A DNA stretch of 64,000 bases from Halieaceae bacterium UBA5085 (GTDB lineage: Bacteria > Pseudomonadota > Gammaproteobacteria > Pseudomonadales > Halieaceae). The first letter of the stretch is position 1. Each line of letters starts with the position of its first letter. The stretch is taken from contig DIAF01000015.1 of the NCBI GenBank assembly GCA_002414665.1, forward strand, positions 62,001-126,000. The letters are read 5' to 3'. The notes under the pieces are model-generated. The model worked only from the letters and a program-made list of their open reading frames with translations, had not been told where the DNA came from and ran no database searches. Shown in pieces: positions 10,501 through 17,936 of the stretch. The translations under genes and the position numbers were made by a program.

Positions 10501-11558
10501 AAATCCAGCCACAGGTTTCTGTTCACCGCGAGGCTGTTGCTGGCGGAGGATTGGTCGCCACGGTATTCCGTGGTCAGGTGCAGTGCGTCGCCAGGGCTCA
10601 GGCGCCAGGCCGGGAGATCCTTCCAATCCTCCGGAATTGGTGCCTGTGACGTGTCGATGCCGGGCGCACCGGAGAGTTTCACCTGTCGCAGGTTGCTGTC
10701 GGCGGCAAAACTCAAGTACTCCACGACCGGCCAGGGGGCGCCGTGCTGCGTGGCGGCAAGCTGCTCCGCAGGCCGCAGGAAACGCGACAGCGTGGTGATG
10801 GTGTGTCGCCCCGCGGTCAACTGCACGCGCAGGTCGCCGTTGTTCTCCACGCGGGCGGGGAGCGGAGAATCAATGCGCATCAGTGCCGTGCCTGGCCAGG
10901 CGAGCTGGCCCGCCTGGACCTCACGCGGGTCGCCGCTGACCGTCATCACCACGCGTGTTTCCAGCGTCATCGGTACGCCATCTGTCAGCTTGCGAAAAAC
11001 CTCAACGTCCAGCGAGTTGCTTTCTTTCACCGCGGCAGTTGCGTGGTCGTGGTTCAGCAGCACCTGCTTGCCGCGACGCTCCGCAGGCGCCGGCTGGCCA
11101 CCCTCGGTGACGCTGATCAGGGCAATCGCATCTGGCACAGGGAGGCCCGCAGGACGTCGTTGCCAGCGGAACTGGCCGCTGATCCTGTGCTTGCCGCGCG
11201 CCAGTAGCGCCTGTGGTTGGCCGGCATGGTCGAGCACTGCCGCGCGTGTCGCATTCACGGTAACGTTCAGCGGCCAGAGCCCGGGGCCGCCAGGCAAGGG
11301 TACCAGCGCGTCGTCCTGGAACACCTCGACTTCGTAGTTGAAGGCCAGGCCCTGAGACTGCACATTGAGAGTGAGCCTGCCGGGCCAGATGCAGGCGCGC
11401 CCCGGGGTACCTGAGAACACCCAGGGGCAGCCGCTGTCGGGGTGCTTCTCGAGCAGCCAGGCTTCCCAGCGGGCCAGTGACGCAGGGTCAGCGGCCGCCT
11501 GCAGGCTGGCCAGCAGTAGGGCCAGGCAGGCCAGCGACCTGAATACGGTGCGGGGCAT
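7524..11558 (-). CDS. Very large exported membrane protein with two repeated modules, function unknown
   Basis: 1344 residues; I do not recognise the family. A Sec signal peptide (1-23, ending AAADP) is followed by a beta-rich periplasmic region to about 460, a block of hydrophobic helices (about 468-552 and 663-690), a second signal-peptide-like segment (about 711-733, ending PAAAQ), a second beta-rich region to about 1160, and four C-terminal helices (about 1163-1330). The pattern L-x-V-x-L-x2-G-x-H-x-I recurs near residues 118-126, 243-254, 818-828 and 1101-1112. Cys pairs sit at the start of each module (C44/C56 and C755/C759). This looks like an internal duplication or fusion of two exported membrane proteins. 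GGAG lies 8 bases before the ATG. It converges on recD, and nothing nearby gives its role. Confidence 0.8.
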   Translation of the reverse strand: MPRTVFRSLACLALLLASLQAAADPASLARWEAWLLEKHPDSGCPWVFSGTPGRACIWPGRLTLNVQSQGLAFNYEVEVFQDDALVPLPGGPGLWPLNVTVNATRAAVLDHAGQPQALLARGKHRISGQFRWQRRPAGLPVPDAIALISVTEGGQPAPAERRGKQVLLNHDHATAAVKESNSLDVEVFRKLTDGVPMTLETRVVMTVSGDPREVQAGQLAWPGTALMRIDSPLPARVENNGDLRVQLTAGRHTITTLSRFLRPAEQLAATQHGAPWPVVEYLSFAADSNLRQVKLSGAPGIDTSQAPIPEDWKDLPAWRLSPGDALHLTTEYRGDQSSASNSLAVNRNLWLDFDGAALTGVERVTGAMRRDWRLNAQTDTQLGSASVSGLPVLVTRHADTEGVEIRSPDIALEAVTRIASPTGFSATGWQSRADTFDATLHIPPGWRVLHASGVEAVQGTWLSDWDLWDIFLLLVMVAATRKLLGVKAAVLGGVALLAGYHEPGMPTALLATLLLLLPLAAVARGRMRRSIALAATLTSIAAALALVAFSISNFRLAIYPSLERTAVGVYDYANTFDVREGTAVADRVQASAEAVIKRSAVTGKVLGADAPAAPAQNAYLLGDTDRVQTGPGAPNWIWETVQLRSGSPVPEGARLSVIYSPPWLTRLWRVFGVLLTLAYAGLLLHALLRKLRSPPADDGGAGVQAAGDRSASAAALAMVLGLLLPALPEPAAAQDFPPATLLQELEQRLLQPPSCTPHCVSLDEGVITTERNALTIGFSAYAAADMLLQLPTPREGWQVTTLQVNGADASARLHDGFLSVRLTRGHHIISLGGPLQGDTASVSLPVAIHNLSTRGTDWQLSGLVDGRVPSGTLSLRALSAARAEAGRRIKPDPIAAFFAVHREFHIGLQWRVVTRVTRLAPTAGPVAVEVPLLELERPLSSSVNFSDGKARLQFSDRQQQVSWESSINPVSELQLQAASGDHYVETWRLRPSALWRLSHEGLPPTRPLGGADSLQPLWKPWPGESLMLHFERPEGVAGPTYTVEAVKLSFQAGAAVRQSQLALNIKASMGQDYAFTLPSGSRVTALSRNGNDLNLPEGNTVTVALQPGHQHINLTFEQDGGSGWWSETPRVVLPGGASNISLAYTLPQDRWPLYLGGPAIGPAMLYWGVFCVILLGALLLHWMNRRISAGIPIGLTGWLLLGLGLSTVNSYGVLVVAGFLFLLALRQRMDPTDMRRLTFNLMQVALGIGAFITLATLVSAIPLGLLSSPNMLVTGNNSWSHVYNFFQDRAGADSFPTATVISVNLMVYRAVMLIWALWLANRLLHWVAWGWKAYGRHGVWVAKP

Positions 11559-11645
11559 GTGTATCTCCAGCGCAGAGGTTTTTATAGTCTAAACATAGCA
11601 CCCGGAGCCTGCATCGCGCTGCGATTTTCGCGCGTCGTGGGGGAG

Positions 11646-12065
11646 TCAGGCGCTCTGCCGGTCCTGCGCGAGTGTATCGAGATACTCGGTCACGCCGCAG
11701 ATGAGGCCGTCGCGCAGGGTAAAAACAATGCAGTAGTCGTTGCGATAGGGGTTGCCGTTCGCGAGCCGGGCCAGCATGGAGAATTGGGCGGCCACCCTGG
11801 TCTGGTCAGCGATCAGTGGCTGCAGGATGATGGCCATGCTTCCGGCTTCGTAAACCCCCACGCCGCTGTGCAGCAGGTCCATGACCGCCGCATGGCCCAC
11901 GCGCGGGTTGGGCGTGATATGGGGGTTGCTGCGCGGTACCTGCCAGGTCACATCGTCGCTGAAAAAATCCGCGAGGTCGCGATCACCCGCTAAACCCTGC
12001 AGCACAGCGAAATAGTGTTCGATGACTGCCCGGTTTGCCTCCGCCGGGTTGAGCGCTTGCGGCAT
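11646..12065 (-). CDS. NTF2-like / SnoaL-like domain protein
   Basis: 139 residues with the cone-shaped NTF2-like fold pattern: N-terminal helices (AVIEHYFAVLQGLAGDRD), then alternating strands ending in YCIVFTLRDGLICGVTEYLDT, which is characteristic of SnoaL/ketosteroid-isomerase-like proteins. These act as small-molecule isomerases or cyclases, or as binding domains; the substrate cannot be told. The ATG at 12065 was chosen because AAGGA lies 7 bases before it, whereas upstream candidates at 12104 and 12191 lack a ribosome site. The gene is separate from the large membrane protein gene and divergent from the peptidase at 12289. Confidence 0.8.
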   Translation of the reverse strand: MPQALNPAEANRAVIEHYFAVLQGLAGDRDLADFFSDDVTWQVPRSNPHITPNPRVGHAAVMDLLHSGVGVYEAGSMAIILQPLIADQTRVAAQFSMLARLANGNPYRNDYCIVFTLRDGLICGVTEYLDTLAQDRQSA

Positions 12066-12288
12066 ACTTTCATCCTTGTTCGTGTGCGTCTTGTTGTTTT
12101 CCATCCAGCGAATCGTCGGGGCTGCAGAATGAAGACCACACAAGTATCGTTGATTGTACGCGCAGATCAAGCACAGCTGCCCCGGGGACATGGGGCTTCA
12201 CAGACCTCGTCGTGCTGTTAGGATGGTAGCAACCGGCCGCGGTGGGGCGTTCCCGCCGGGCGAGTGAACACGTTGCAGGAGCCCGCTG

Positions 12289-13968
12289 ATGTTGAGACGT
12301 TTCCTTTTCGCCGCAGGTATGGCGGTTGTCGTGGGCGCCTGTTCCACAAGCAAGGTTCCCGCACCTGCCGCGGCTGTTGATCCCGGGCGCCTTGAGGCCG
12401 TGGTCAAGGTGCTGGCGTCGGACGCCTTCGCGGGTCGTGCGCCGGGCACGCCGGGCGAGGATAAAACCGTTGCCTATCTTATCGAGCAGTTGGCCGCCAT
12501 CGGCATACAGCCGGGCGGGCCGGACGGGCAGTGGACGCAGGCAGTGCCCATGATGCGTACCTTCCTCGAGTCACCGCAGTTGGCGTTCACTTACCCGCAA
12601 GGCCAGCTCCAGCTCGTGCAAGGTGAGAATGTTGAGGTCAGCACTGTCCGAGCAGCGGAGCACATCCACGCCGAAGAAGTGCCGCTGGTGTTCGTCGGTT
12701 TTGGCGTGACGGCCCCCGAGCGAGACTGGGACGACTACGGTGACATCGACCTGACGGGCAAGATTGCCGTGTACCTGGTGAACGACCCCGACTTCGCTGC
12801 CGAGCCCGGTGAACCCGTGGCCGGGCGCTTCGGCAACCGCCGCATGACCTACTATGGCCGCTGGGCCTACAAGTACGAGGAGGCCGCGCGCCGCGGCGCG
12901 CTGGGTGCCTTGGTAATCCACGAAACCGAGGCTGCAGGCTATGATTGGAGCGTGGCCGCCGCGGGCGCCGGTGAGCGCGTGGCGCTGGCCAGGAGCGCAG
13001 CTGGCCCCGCGCCGATCGCACTGCAGGGTTGGTTGCATGAAGGCGCCGCCACGGAGCTGCTGGCCATGGCTGGCCATGATCTGGCAACACTGCGCAGGGC
13101 CGCGCGGCAACCGGATTTTTCCGCGTTCCAGCTCGACGGAGTGCAATTCCGGGTGCACTCGGACGTCACCGTGACCCGCTTCGACAGCCGCAATGTGCTC
13201 GGCCTGTTGCCGGGGTCCACGCGCCCGGACGAGGTGCTGATGGTATCGGCGCACTGGGACGCCTACGGTGAGGGTCCTCCGGACGCGCAGGGTAGAACCG
13301 TGCGTGCGGGCGCCAACGACGATGCCCTGGGCACGGCGGGTGTGCTGGAAATCGCCCGGGTGCTGCGGGCGGGGCCACCGCTGGAGCGCAGTGTGGTGTT
13401 CGCACTGTGGACTGCAGAAGAGTCCGGCCTGGTGGGGTCCAGAGCCTACGCTGTGGACCCGGTCTACCCCCTGGAGACCACGGTAGCCAACTTCACGCTG
13501 GACATTCTGCAGACGGCCGGTGCCGCGCGGGATGTGATTCTCGTCGGTGAGGGGCAGAGCAGCCTGGAGGACGATCTGGCGCGGGCTGCCGCAGCGCAGG
13601 GGCGTTACGTGACGCCCGAGAACCTGCCTGAAAACGGCCTGTTTTACCGCGCAGACCATTTCTCCCTGGCGCGGGCGGGTGTGCCGGTGCTCCTGCTGAT
13701 GGGCATTGCCGGTGGCGCCGACCTGGTGGACGGCGGTCGTGCCGCGGGCAACCAGTGGATCGCCGACTATGTCGGCAACTGCTATCACAAGCCCTGTGAT
13801 GCCTGGTCGCCCGACTGGGACCTGAGCGGAGCGGTGCAGGATATCGAGCTGTTTCGCTGGATGGTGGAGGATCTCGGCAACGCGCGCCGCTGGCCCGAAT
13901 GGCGCCCCGCTTCCGAGTTCAAGGCCGTGCGCGACAGCAGTGCCGCGGCGCGGCGCGAGGACGGCTGA
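12289..13968 (+). CDS. M28-family zinc aminopeptidase, lipoprotein
   Basis: 559 residues. A short signal peptide ends in a lipobox (VVGAC, Cys18), so the mature protein is probably anchored to the outer membrane facing the periplasm. A protease-associated (PA) domain precedes the catalytic domain. The two-zinc site of M28 peptidases is recognisable: H322 and D324 (SAHWDAYG), D344 (GANDDALG), E377-E378 (TAEESG), the Asp of NFTLDIL, and a C-terminal His in CYHKPCD. Members remove N-terminal residues from peptides, and the exact specificity is not predictable. It is a single gene, with thioredoxin 2 downstream on the same strand after 133 bases. Confidence 0.9.
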   Translation: MLRRFLFAAGMAVVVGACSTSKVPAPAAAVDPGRLEAVVKVLASDAFAGRAPGTPGEDKTVAYLIEQLAAIGIQPGGPDGQWTQAVPMMRTFLESPQLAFTYPQGQLQLVQGENVEVSTVRAAEHIHAEEVPLVFVGFGVTAPERDWDDYGDIDLTGKIAVYLVNDPDFAAEPGEPVAGRFGNRRMTYYGRWAYKYEEAARRGALGALVIHETEAAGYDWSVAAAGAGERVALARSAAGPAPIALQGWLHEGAATELLAMAGHDLATLRRAARQPDFSAFQLDGVQFRVHSDVTVTRFDSRNVLGLLPGSTRPDEVLMVSAHWDAYGEGPPDAQGRTVRAGANDDALGTAGVLEIARVLRAGPPLERSVVFALWTAEESGLVGSRAYAVDPVYPLETTVANFTLDILQTAGAARDVILVGEGQSSLEDDLARAAAAQGRYVTPENLPENGLFYRADHFSLARAGVPVLLLMGIAGGADLVDGGRAAGNQWIADYVGNCYHKPCDAWSPDWDLSGAVQDIELFRWMVEDLGNARRWPEWRPASEFKAVRDSSAAARREDG

Positions 13969-14101
13969 GTCGGTCGTGACCCGGCCTCAGGAAGGCACTG
14001 CTGTGGCGGCACCTGACGATGCCGGCAATTATTGAGTGGAAAACGGAGTGCGGCGGCATCGCAGCCAGCGAGGTCCGGGCCCATTGTGCAGGGAGGAAGA
14101 G

Positions 14102-14545
14102 ATGGCAAAATTGCAAACGGTGTGCCCGGCCTGCGGCACCCTGAACCGTCTGGATGCGGAGCGCATTACCGACCGGCCAACCTGTGGGCGCTGCCATGCG
14201 CTGCTGGCACCGGGCACCCCGCAGGATGTCGACGATGCCTCCTTCACGCGCATGCTGCAGAAGGACGAGCTGCCGCTACTGGTTGATTTCTGGGCGGAGT
14301 GGTGTGGCCCCTGCAGAATGTTTGCACCCACCTACGCGAAGCTGGCGGCGACCCGGCCCGACGTGCGCTTTCTCAAGGTCAACACCGAGCGCGCTGTGGC
14401 GACAGCCTCCAACTGGCAAATTCGCAGTATTCCTACGCTAATGCTTTTCCACCGCGGTAAACAGATTGCTCGGCAGTCCGGCGCCATGAGTGAACCACAG
14501 TTGGCACAGTGGCTGCAGCAGGCCCTGGCGGGCGTGCCGCAGTGA
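14102..14545 (+). CDS. trxC: Thioredoxin 2 (TrxC)
   Basis: 147 residues. An N-terminal zinc-binding domain carries two CxxC pairs (C8/C11 and C28/C31), followed by a thioredoxin domain with the redox motif WCGPC (C68/C71) and the cis-Pro segment IPTLMLF. TrxC is a cytoplasmic disulfide reductase, often part of the oxidative stress response. The frame is open from 14036, but the ATG at 14102 is preceded by GGGAGG at good spacing and gives the canonical N-terminus MAKLQTVCPAC. No terminator is visible before the small convergent gene that begins 10 bases later. Confidence 0.96.
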   Translation: MAKLQTVCPACGTLNRLDAERITDRPTCGRCHALLAPGTPQDVDDASFTRMLQKDELPLLVDFWAEWCGPCRMFAPTYAKLAATRPDVRFLKVNTERAVATASNWQIRSIPTLMLFHRGKQIARQSGAMSEPQLAQWLQQALAGVPQ

Positions 14546-14555
14546 TCAGCAGCGG

Positions 14556-14735
14556 TCAGTTCAGGGTAACCTGAATTGCCCACATGCCGGAGAGTACAAA
14601 GCCGAATGTGCTGATGGTTGCCACCGATGCGAACATCACGGAACCAAACGGCTCCTGTATCCATGTCGTGAAGCGCTGACCACGCGATGGTGTGGTTTTC
14701 ACGTCATGGTGGGCGTCGTCTGGTCTGGTGTTCAT
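14556..14735 (-). CDS. Small single-pass membrane protein, 59 residues, hypothetical
   Basis: Found by reading the minus strand. An ATG at 14735 opens 59 sense codons ending in TGA at 14556. The N-terminal half is charged and hydrophilic, with His/Asp/Arg residues (NTRPDDAHHD). The C-terminal half is a hydrophobic stretch (SVMFASVATISTFGFVLSG) that would make one transmembrane helix. GGAG lies 8 bases before the start. It is convergent with trxC. I do not recognise a family. A coding role is supported by the amphipathic layout and the ribosome site, but a chance ORF is possible. Confidence 0.5.
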   Translation of the reverse strand: MNTRPDDAHHDVKTTPSRGQRFTTWIQEPFGSVMFASVATISTFGFVLSGMWAIQVTLN

Positions 14736-14941
14736 ATCCTGTGCTCCGGGTTTGGTGGGTGCCTGTGAGAGGCCGGGACAGAATACCGCCCTTTTTACTA
14801 AGGTAAAGTCGAAGATTATGAGTTAATGATCAGAAAAATTCGATGATTAATTCAGTTCACTCTGTGGGTCCTGTACGAAAGGCAAGATCCGTTCCAGCAG
14901 GGTGTTTGCCTGACCAACCATCCGCATGCCAGGGATGCACC

Positions 14942-14964
14942 GTTAACGAGGGCGAGTCGTTAAC
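14942..14964. other. Perfect 8-bp inverted repeat in an AT-rich gap
   Basis: GTTAACGA, seven spacer bases, then TCGTTAAC. It lies 49 bases beyond the 3' end of the alcohol dehydrogenase gene, in the 277-base gap 14736-15012. That gap also has an AT-rich patch at about 14795-14860 and no gene I can support. It could be a hairpin at the operon end (no T-run follows) or a protein-binding palindrome. Confidence 0.4.
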
Positions 14965-15012
14965 AAGCACCAATGTGGGGGGCCGGCATCTGTGGCGAAA
15001 CGCGTTACTGCG

Positions 15013-16104
15013 TCAGGACATTAGCAGCACCGGTTTTATCACCCTCCCAGCTCGGGCATCTGCAAAGGCCTCATTAATGGCATCAAAGGCGTAAGTCTTG
15101 ATCAGCCGATCAAAAGGAAACAAGCCCCGCTGATGGTAGGCTATGAGTTCCGGCAGGAACTCTCGGGGTAGTGCGGAGCCCAGTAAAATACCCTGCACCC
15201 GGGCAGACTTGAGCAGCAAAGAAAACGGTGTAAACGGGAATGCCTCTCCATTATGAGGTATGGTCACGATGCCGCAGCGGCCGCGCATCCCCAGGCATTC
15301 AATCGCTGCCTGAAAGGCGCTTTCCTGGCTGCTGGTCTCCAGACTGGCCGAAAACCCCCGGGGATTGACTTTTTTCAGGGTAGCCGCCACGTCTTCCCGC
15401 CCCGCGTGGATTGTATGTGTGGCTCCAAGCGTCTCAGCCAGCGTAAGGCGCTGCTCGTGGACATCCACGACCACAATCGTAGCCAACCCCGCCAGCTTTG
15501 ACGCCATTACAGCTGCCAACCCCACAGCGCCGGCACCGAACACTGCCAGGCTCTCGCCCTGTTGTAATTGCAGTGATTTCAGCACCGCACCAGCGCCGGT
15601 CATGATGCCACAGGGCAGGGCCGCGCGGAGGGCGGCGTCCAGCCCAAAGCGATCTACTGTGACACTGCGCGCCGGAACCAACGCGTACTGGGAAAAAGAA
15701 GATTGCTGAAAGAACGCCCCGGTCAGTGGCTTGCCGCCCATGCTGAGTGTGGTGGATCCATCGAAGCGGCGACCGCCAATACTGCCCTCTATGCTACGCT
15801 CACATGCGTAGGCGTGTCCTGATGCACAATCGGGACATTGCCCACACCAGCCATAGGACATGATGACGCTGTCTCCGACCCGGACATCAGTGACCCCGCT
15901 GCCACACTGCACTACGCTGCCGGTTCCTTCATGGCCAAGCACTGCCGGCAGCAACATATGATGCCTGGCGGAGACATCGGTATGACAGATGCCGCAGGCC
16001 TCGAGACGAACCAAAACTTCATCCGGGCGAGGCTCATCAAGCTCAACAGTAGCAAACCTAAAATCACCCTCGATGGAATCAATCACTGCTGCCCGTGTTT
16101 TCAT
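15013..16104 (-). CDS. Zinc-dependent NAD alcohol dehydrogenase, aryl/benzyl-alcohol type
   Basis: 363 residues of the medium-chain dehydrogenase family. Catalytic zinc ligands are C40, H58-E59 (LGHEGTG) and C165; the structural zinc site has C87, C90, C93 and C101 (WCGQCPDC...C). The nucleotide fold is FGAGAVGLAAV, and an Asp at the end of the second strand (VVVDVHE) favours NAD over NADP. It resembles benzyl-alcohol dehydrogenases, which oxidise aromatic or allylic primary alcohols to aldehydes. The start at 16104 overlaps the stop of the upstream acyl-CoA synthetase (ATGA), so both form one operon. The coding sequence is visibly less GC-rich than the core genes (26 G/C of 60 at 15061-15120). 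Confidence 0.88.
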   Translation of the reverse strand: MKTRAAVIDSIEGDFRFATVELDEPRPDEVLVRLEACGICHTDVSARHHMLLPAVLGHEGTGSVVQCGSGVTDVRVGDSVIMSYGWCGQCPDCASGHAYACERSIEGSIGGRRFDGSTTLSMGGKPLTGAFFQQSSFSQYALVPARSVTVDRFGLDAALRAALPCGIMTGAGAVLKSLQLQQGESLAVFGAGAVGLAAVMASKLAGLATIVVVDVHEQRLTLAETLGATHTIHAGREDVAATLKKVNPRGFSASLETSSQESAFQAAIECLGMRGRCGIVTIPHNGEAFPFTPFSLLLKSARVQGILLGSALPREFLPELIAYHQRGLFPFDRLIKTYAFDAINEAFADARAGRVIKPVLLMS

Positions 16105-17780
16105 CGGTCCAGCAGCCTCCATCCTTCCGGGGGCGCGCCCTCTGTCACGGTCTCAATCGCCCAACGCTGCAAGGTTTTATAGTCCAGTTTGCCATTGGGG
16201 CCCCTACCTACCGTATCGACTGTGACGTAATGCTTGGGCACCTTGTAATCCGCCAGTTGATCGCTGAGGGCCAGGTGCAGCTCAGCGGGCACTATATCAG
16301 CGCCTGCCACCGGCTCGACCAATGCCGTTACGGCCGACCCCCAGCGGGCATCGTGCACGCCGACCACGCAGCTGTCGGCGATGCCTGGCAATGCCTTCAG
16401 GCACTGCTCTACTTCCTCGGGGAAAACCTTCTCTCCACCGGTGTTGATACAAACATTTCCGCGCCCCAGAAACCTTACTGTACCGTCCGCCAACACCTCA
16501 CCCCAATCCCCCAGCAGGCAATAGCGCTCGCCATTGATCACAGGGAACGTCTGCGCTGTGCGCGCAGGGTCTTTGTAGTAGCCCTCCGCAATAAGTCCTC
16601 GACGCGCAATCATGCCGACCTCGCCGCTACCCGGCATGATCTCTTTGTGGTCTTCGCTAAACACGCGCACGAATTCGCCAATCTGCAGCTTTAGCGACCG
16701 ACCTGCGCTGTTGCCAGCAGACTCCCGGCTCATGGCCGCATGCCCGAGGGCCGCCGACTCCGAACCTCCGAGAATATCCAGCAGCTGCAGGTTAGGCAGT
16801 CGTTCCACCAGGCCCCGCTTGATATGCATGCTGAAAACCGCGGCTGAGGAAATCAACATGGCAAAATCTTCGAGGTCCGCGACACTCTCGCGCTGTTCAA
16901 GAGCCTCAAGCATGGGTTTACCCATGGCATCCCCCGGTATTTTCAGTGCATTGACTCCGTACCGGGCAATGGCGTTCCAGGCGTCTGCTGCGATAAATCG
17001 GGGTGCTGATGAAGTCACTACAGTACCGCCAAAGACGAGGGTGGGCAGCAGGCTGTACACTCCCAGGCCATGCATCATGGGCGCAATCACCATTTCGGTG
17101 TAATGCTCACCCCGCCGATACATTTCCAGCACTGCCTCCACGGATCGAGGCTGCGTGCGCCCTTCAGCGCAGAAGTAGTTGATGCCAAACATCTGGAACA
17201 GCTTGTCCTGGTTCCACATCACCCCTTTTGGGAGGCCTGTGGTGCCGCCGGTATACATGAAGAATTGATCCTCGGGGTTCGAGGAATAAGCAGGCGCAGG
17301 CTGTTCCTGGTTCAGCGCCTCTTCGAACCTGCAGTGGGTTCGATCTCCCCACCAGGATGACAGCGGACTGTCATCACCGTCCTGTTCAATAAGCACCCTG
17401 AGTTCGGGCAGTTCCGGCAGAATGGCGGCCAGCCTATCCCGGAAACATCCTTGAAAAAACACTGCGTTGCTGTCGGAGTTGGCAAAAATATAGGCGAGCT
17501 CCCGTGCGGTATACCGGTAGTTTACATTCACGTGAACGGCACCGATTTGCAGAATGGCGACCACGGCCTCCACATACTCAATGCTGTTGCGAGCATAAAT
17601 CGCTACTTTGTCGCCACGCTCAATCCCGAGTGCCTGCATGAACCCACAAAGGCGCCGACTGCGCTCTGCAAGTTCTCCCCAGCTAAGCTGTCGACCGGTA
17701 TGGGCGTCTATCACTGCCGCCCGATCGGGAGGCACTTTGGCCATAGCCAATCTGAGCAGGTCACCCAAGTGCCATGCCAT
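16101..17780 (-). CDS. Acyl-CoA synthetase (class I adenylate-forming)
   Basis: 559 residues. The AMP-binding signature YTGGTTGLPKGV is near residue 190, the hinge region GDWGEVLADGTVRFLGRG lies around 430, and the C-terminal catalytic Lys is in GPNGKLDYKT. It activates a carboxylic acid to its CoA thioester through an acyl-adenylate; the acid is unknown, and FadD3/FadD17-like enzymes of steroid or terpenoid side-chain degradation look similar. The frame is open up to 17996, but the ATG at 17780 has AAGGA 7 bases upstream and begins at the normal N-terminus. It is the first gene of an operon with the alcohol dehydrogenase and is divergent from the thiolase-like gene at 17937. Confidence 0.9.
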   Translation of the reverse strand: MAWHLGDLLRLAMAKVPPDRAAVIDAHTGRQLSWGELAERSRRLCGFMQALGIERGDKVAIYARNSIEYVEAVVAILQIGAVHVNVNYRYTARELAYIFANSDSNAVFFQGCFRDRLAAILPELPELRVLIEQDGDDSPLSSWWGDRTHCRFEEALNQEQPAPAYSSNPEDQFFMYTGGTTGLPKGVMWNQDKLFQMFGINYFCAEGRTQPRSVEAVLEMYRRGEHYTEMVIAPMMHGLGVYSLLPTLVFGGTVVTSSAPRFIAADAWNAIARYGVNALKIPGDAMGKPMLEALEQRESVADLEDFAMLISSAAVFSMHIKRGLVERLPNLQLLDILGGSESAALGHAAMSRESAGNSAGRSLKLQIGEFVRVFSEDHKEIMPGSGEVGMIARRGLIAEGYYKDPARTAQTFPVINGERYCLLGDWGEVLADGTVRFLGRGNVCINTGGEKVFPEEVEQCLKALPGIADSCVVGVHDARWGSAVTALVEPVAGADIVPAELHLALSDQLADYKVPKHYVTVDTVGRGPNGKLDYKTLQRWAIETVTEGAPPEGWRLLDR

Positions 17781-17936
17781 AAGGGATCCTTGTATTTTAT
17801 TCTCGATAGATGAAGGGCCATAATAGAAGACGCCTCTGCCTTTAACAACGCAAGGGCGCGGCGCGGGCCCGAGTTGGTTCCGACCGCGTCCGACTTGCGA
17901 CACAGGGTGCGCAACGCCCACACGTGGTACCCCATC

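Noticed and set aside
12571..13788. Antisense ORF of 405 codons in the M28 peptidase gene
   Set aside because: The plus-strand protein has the complete zinc-ligand set; the antisense product has no recognisable features.
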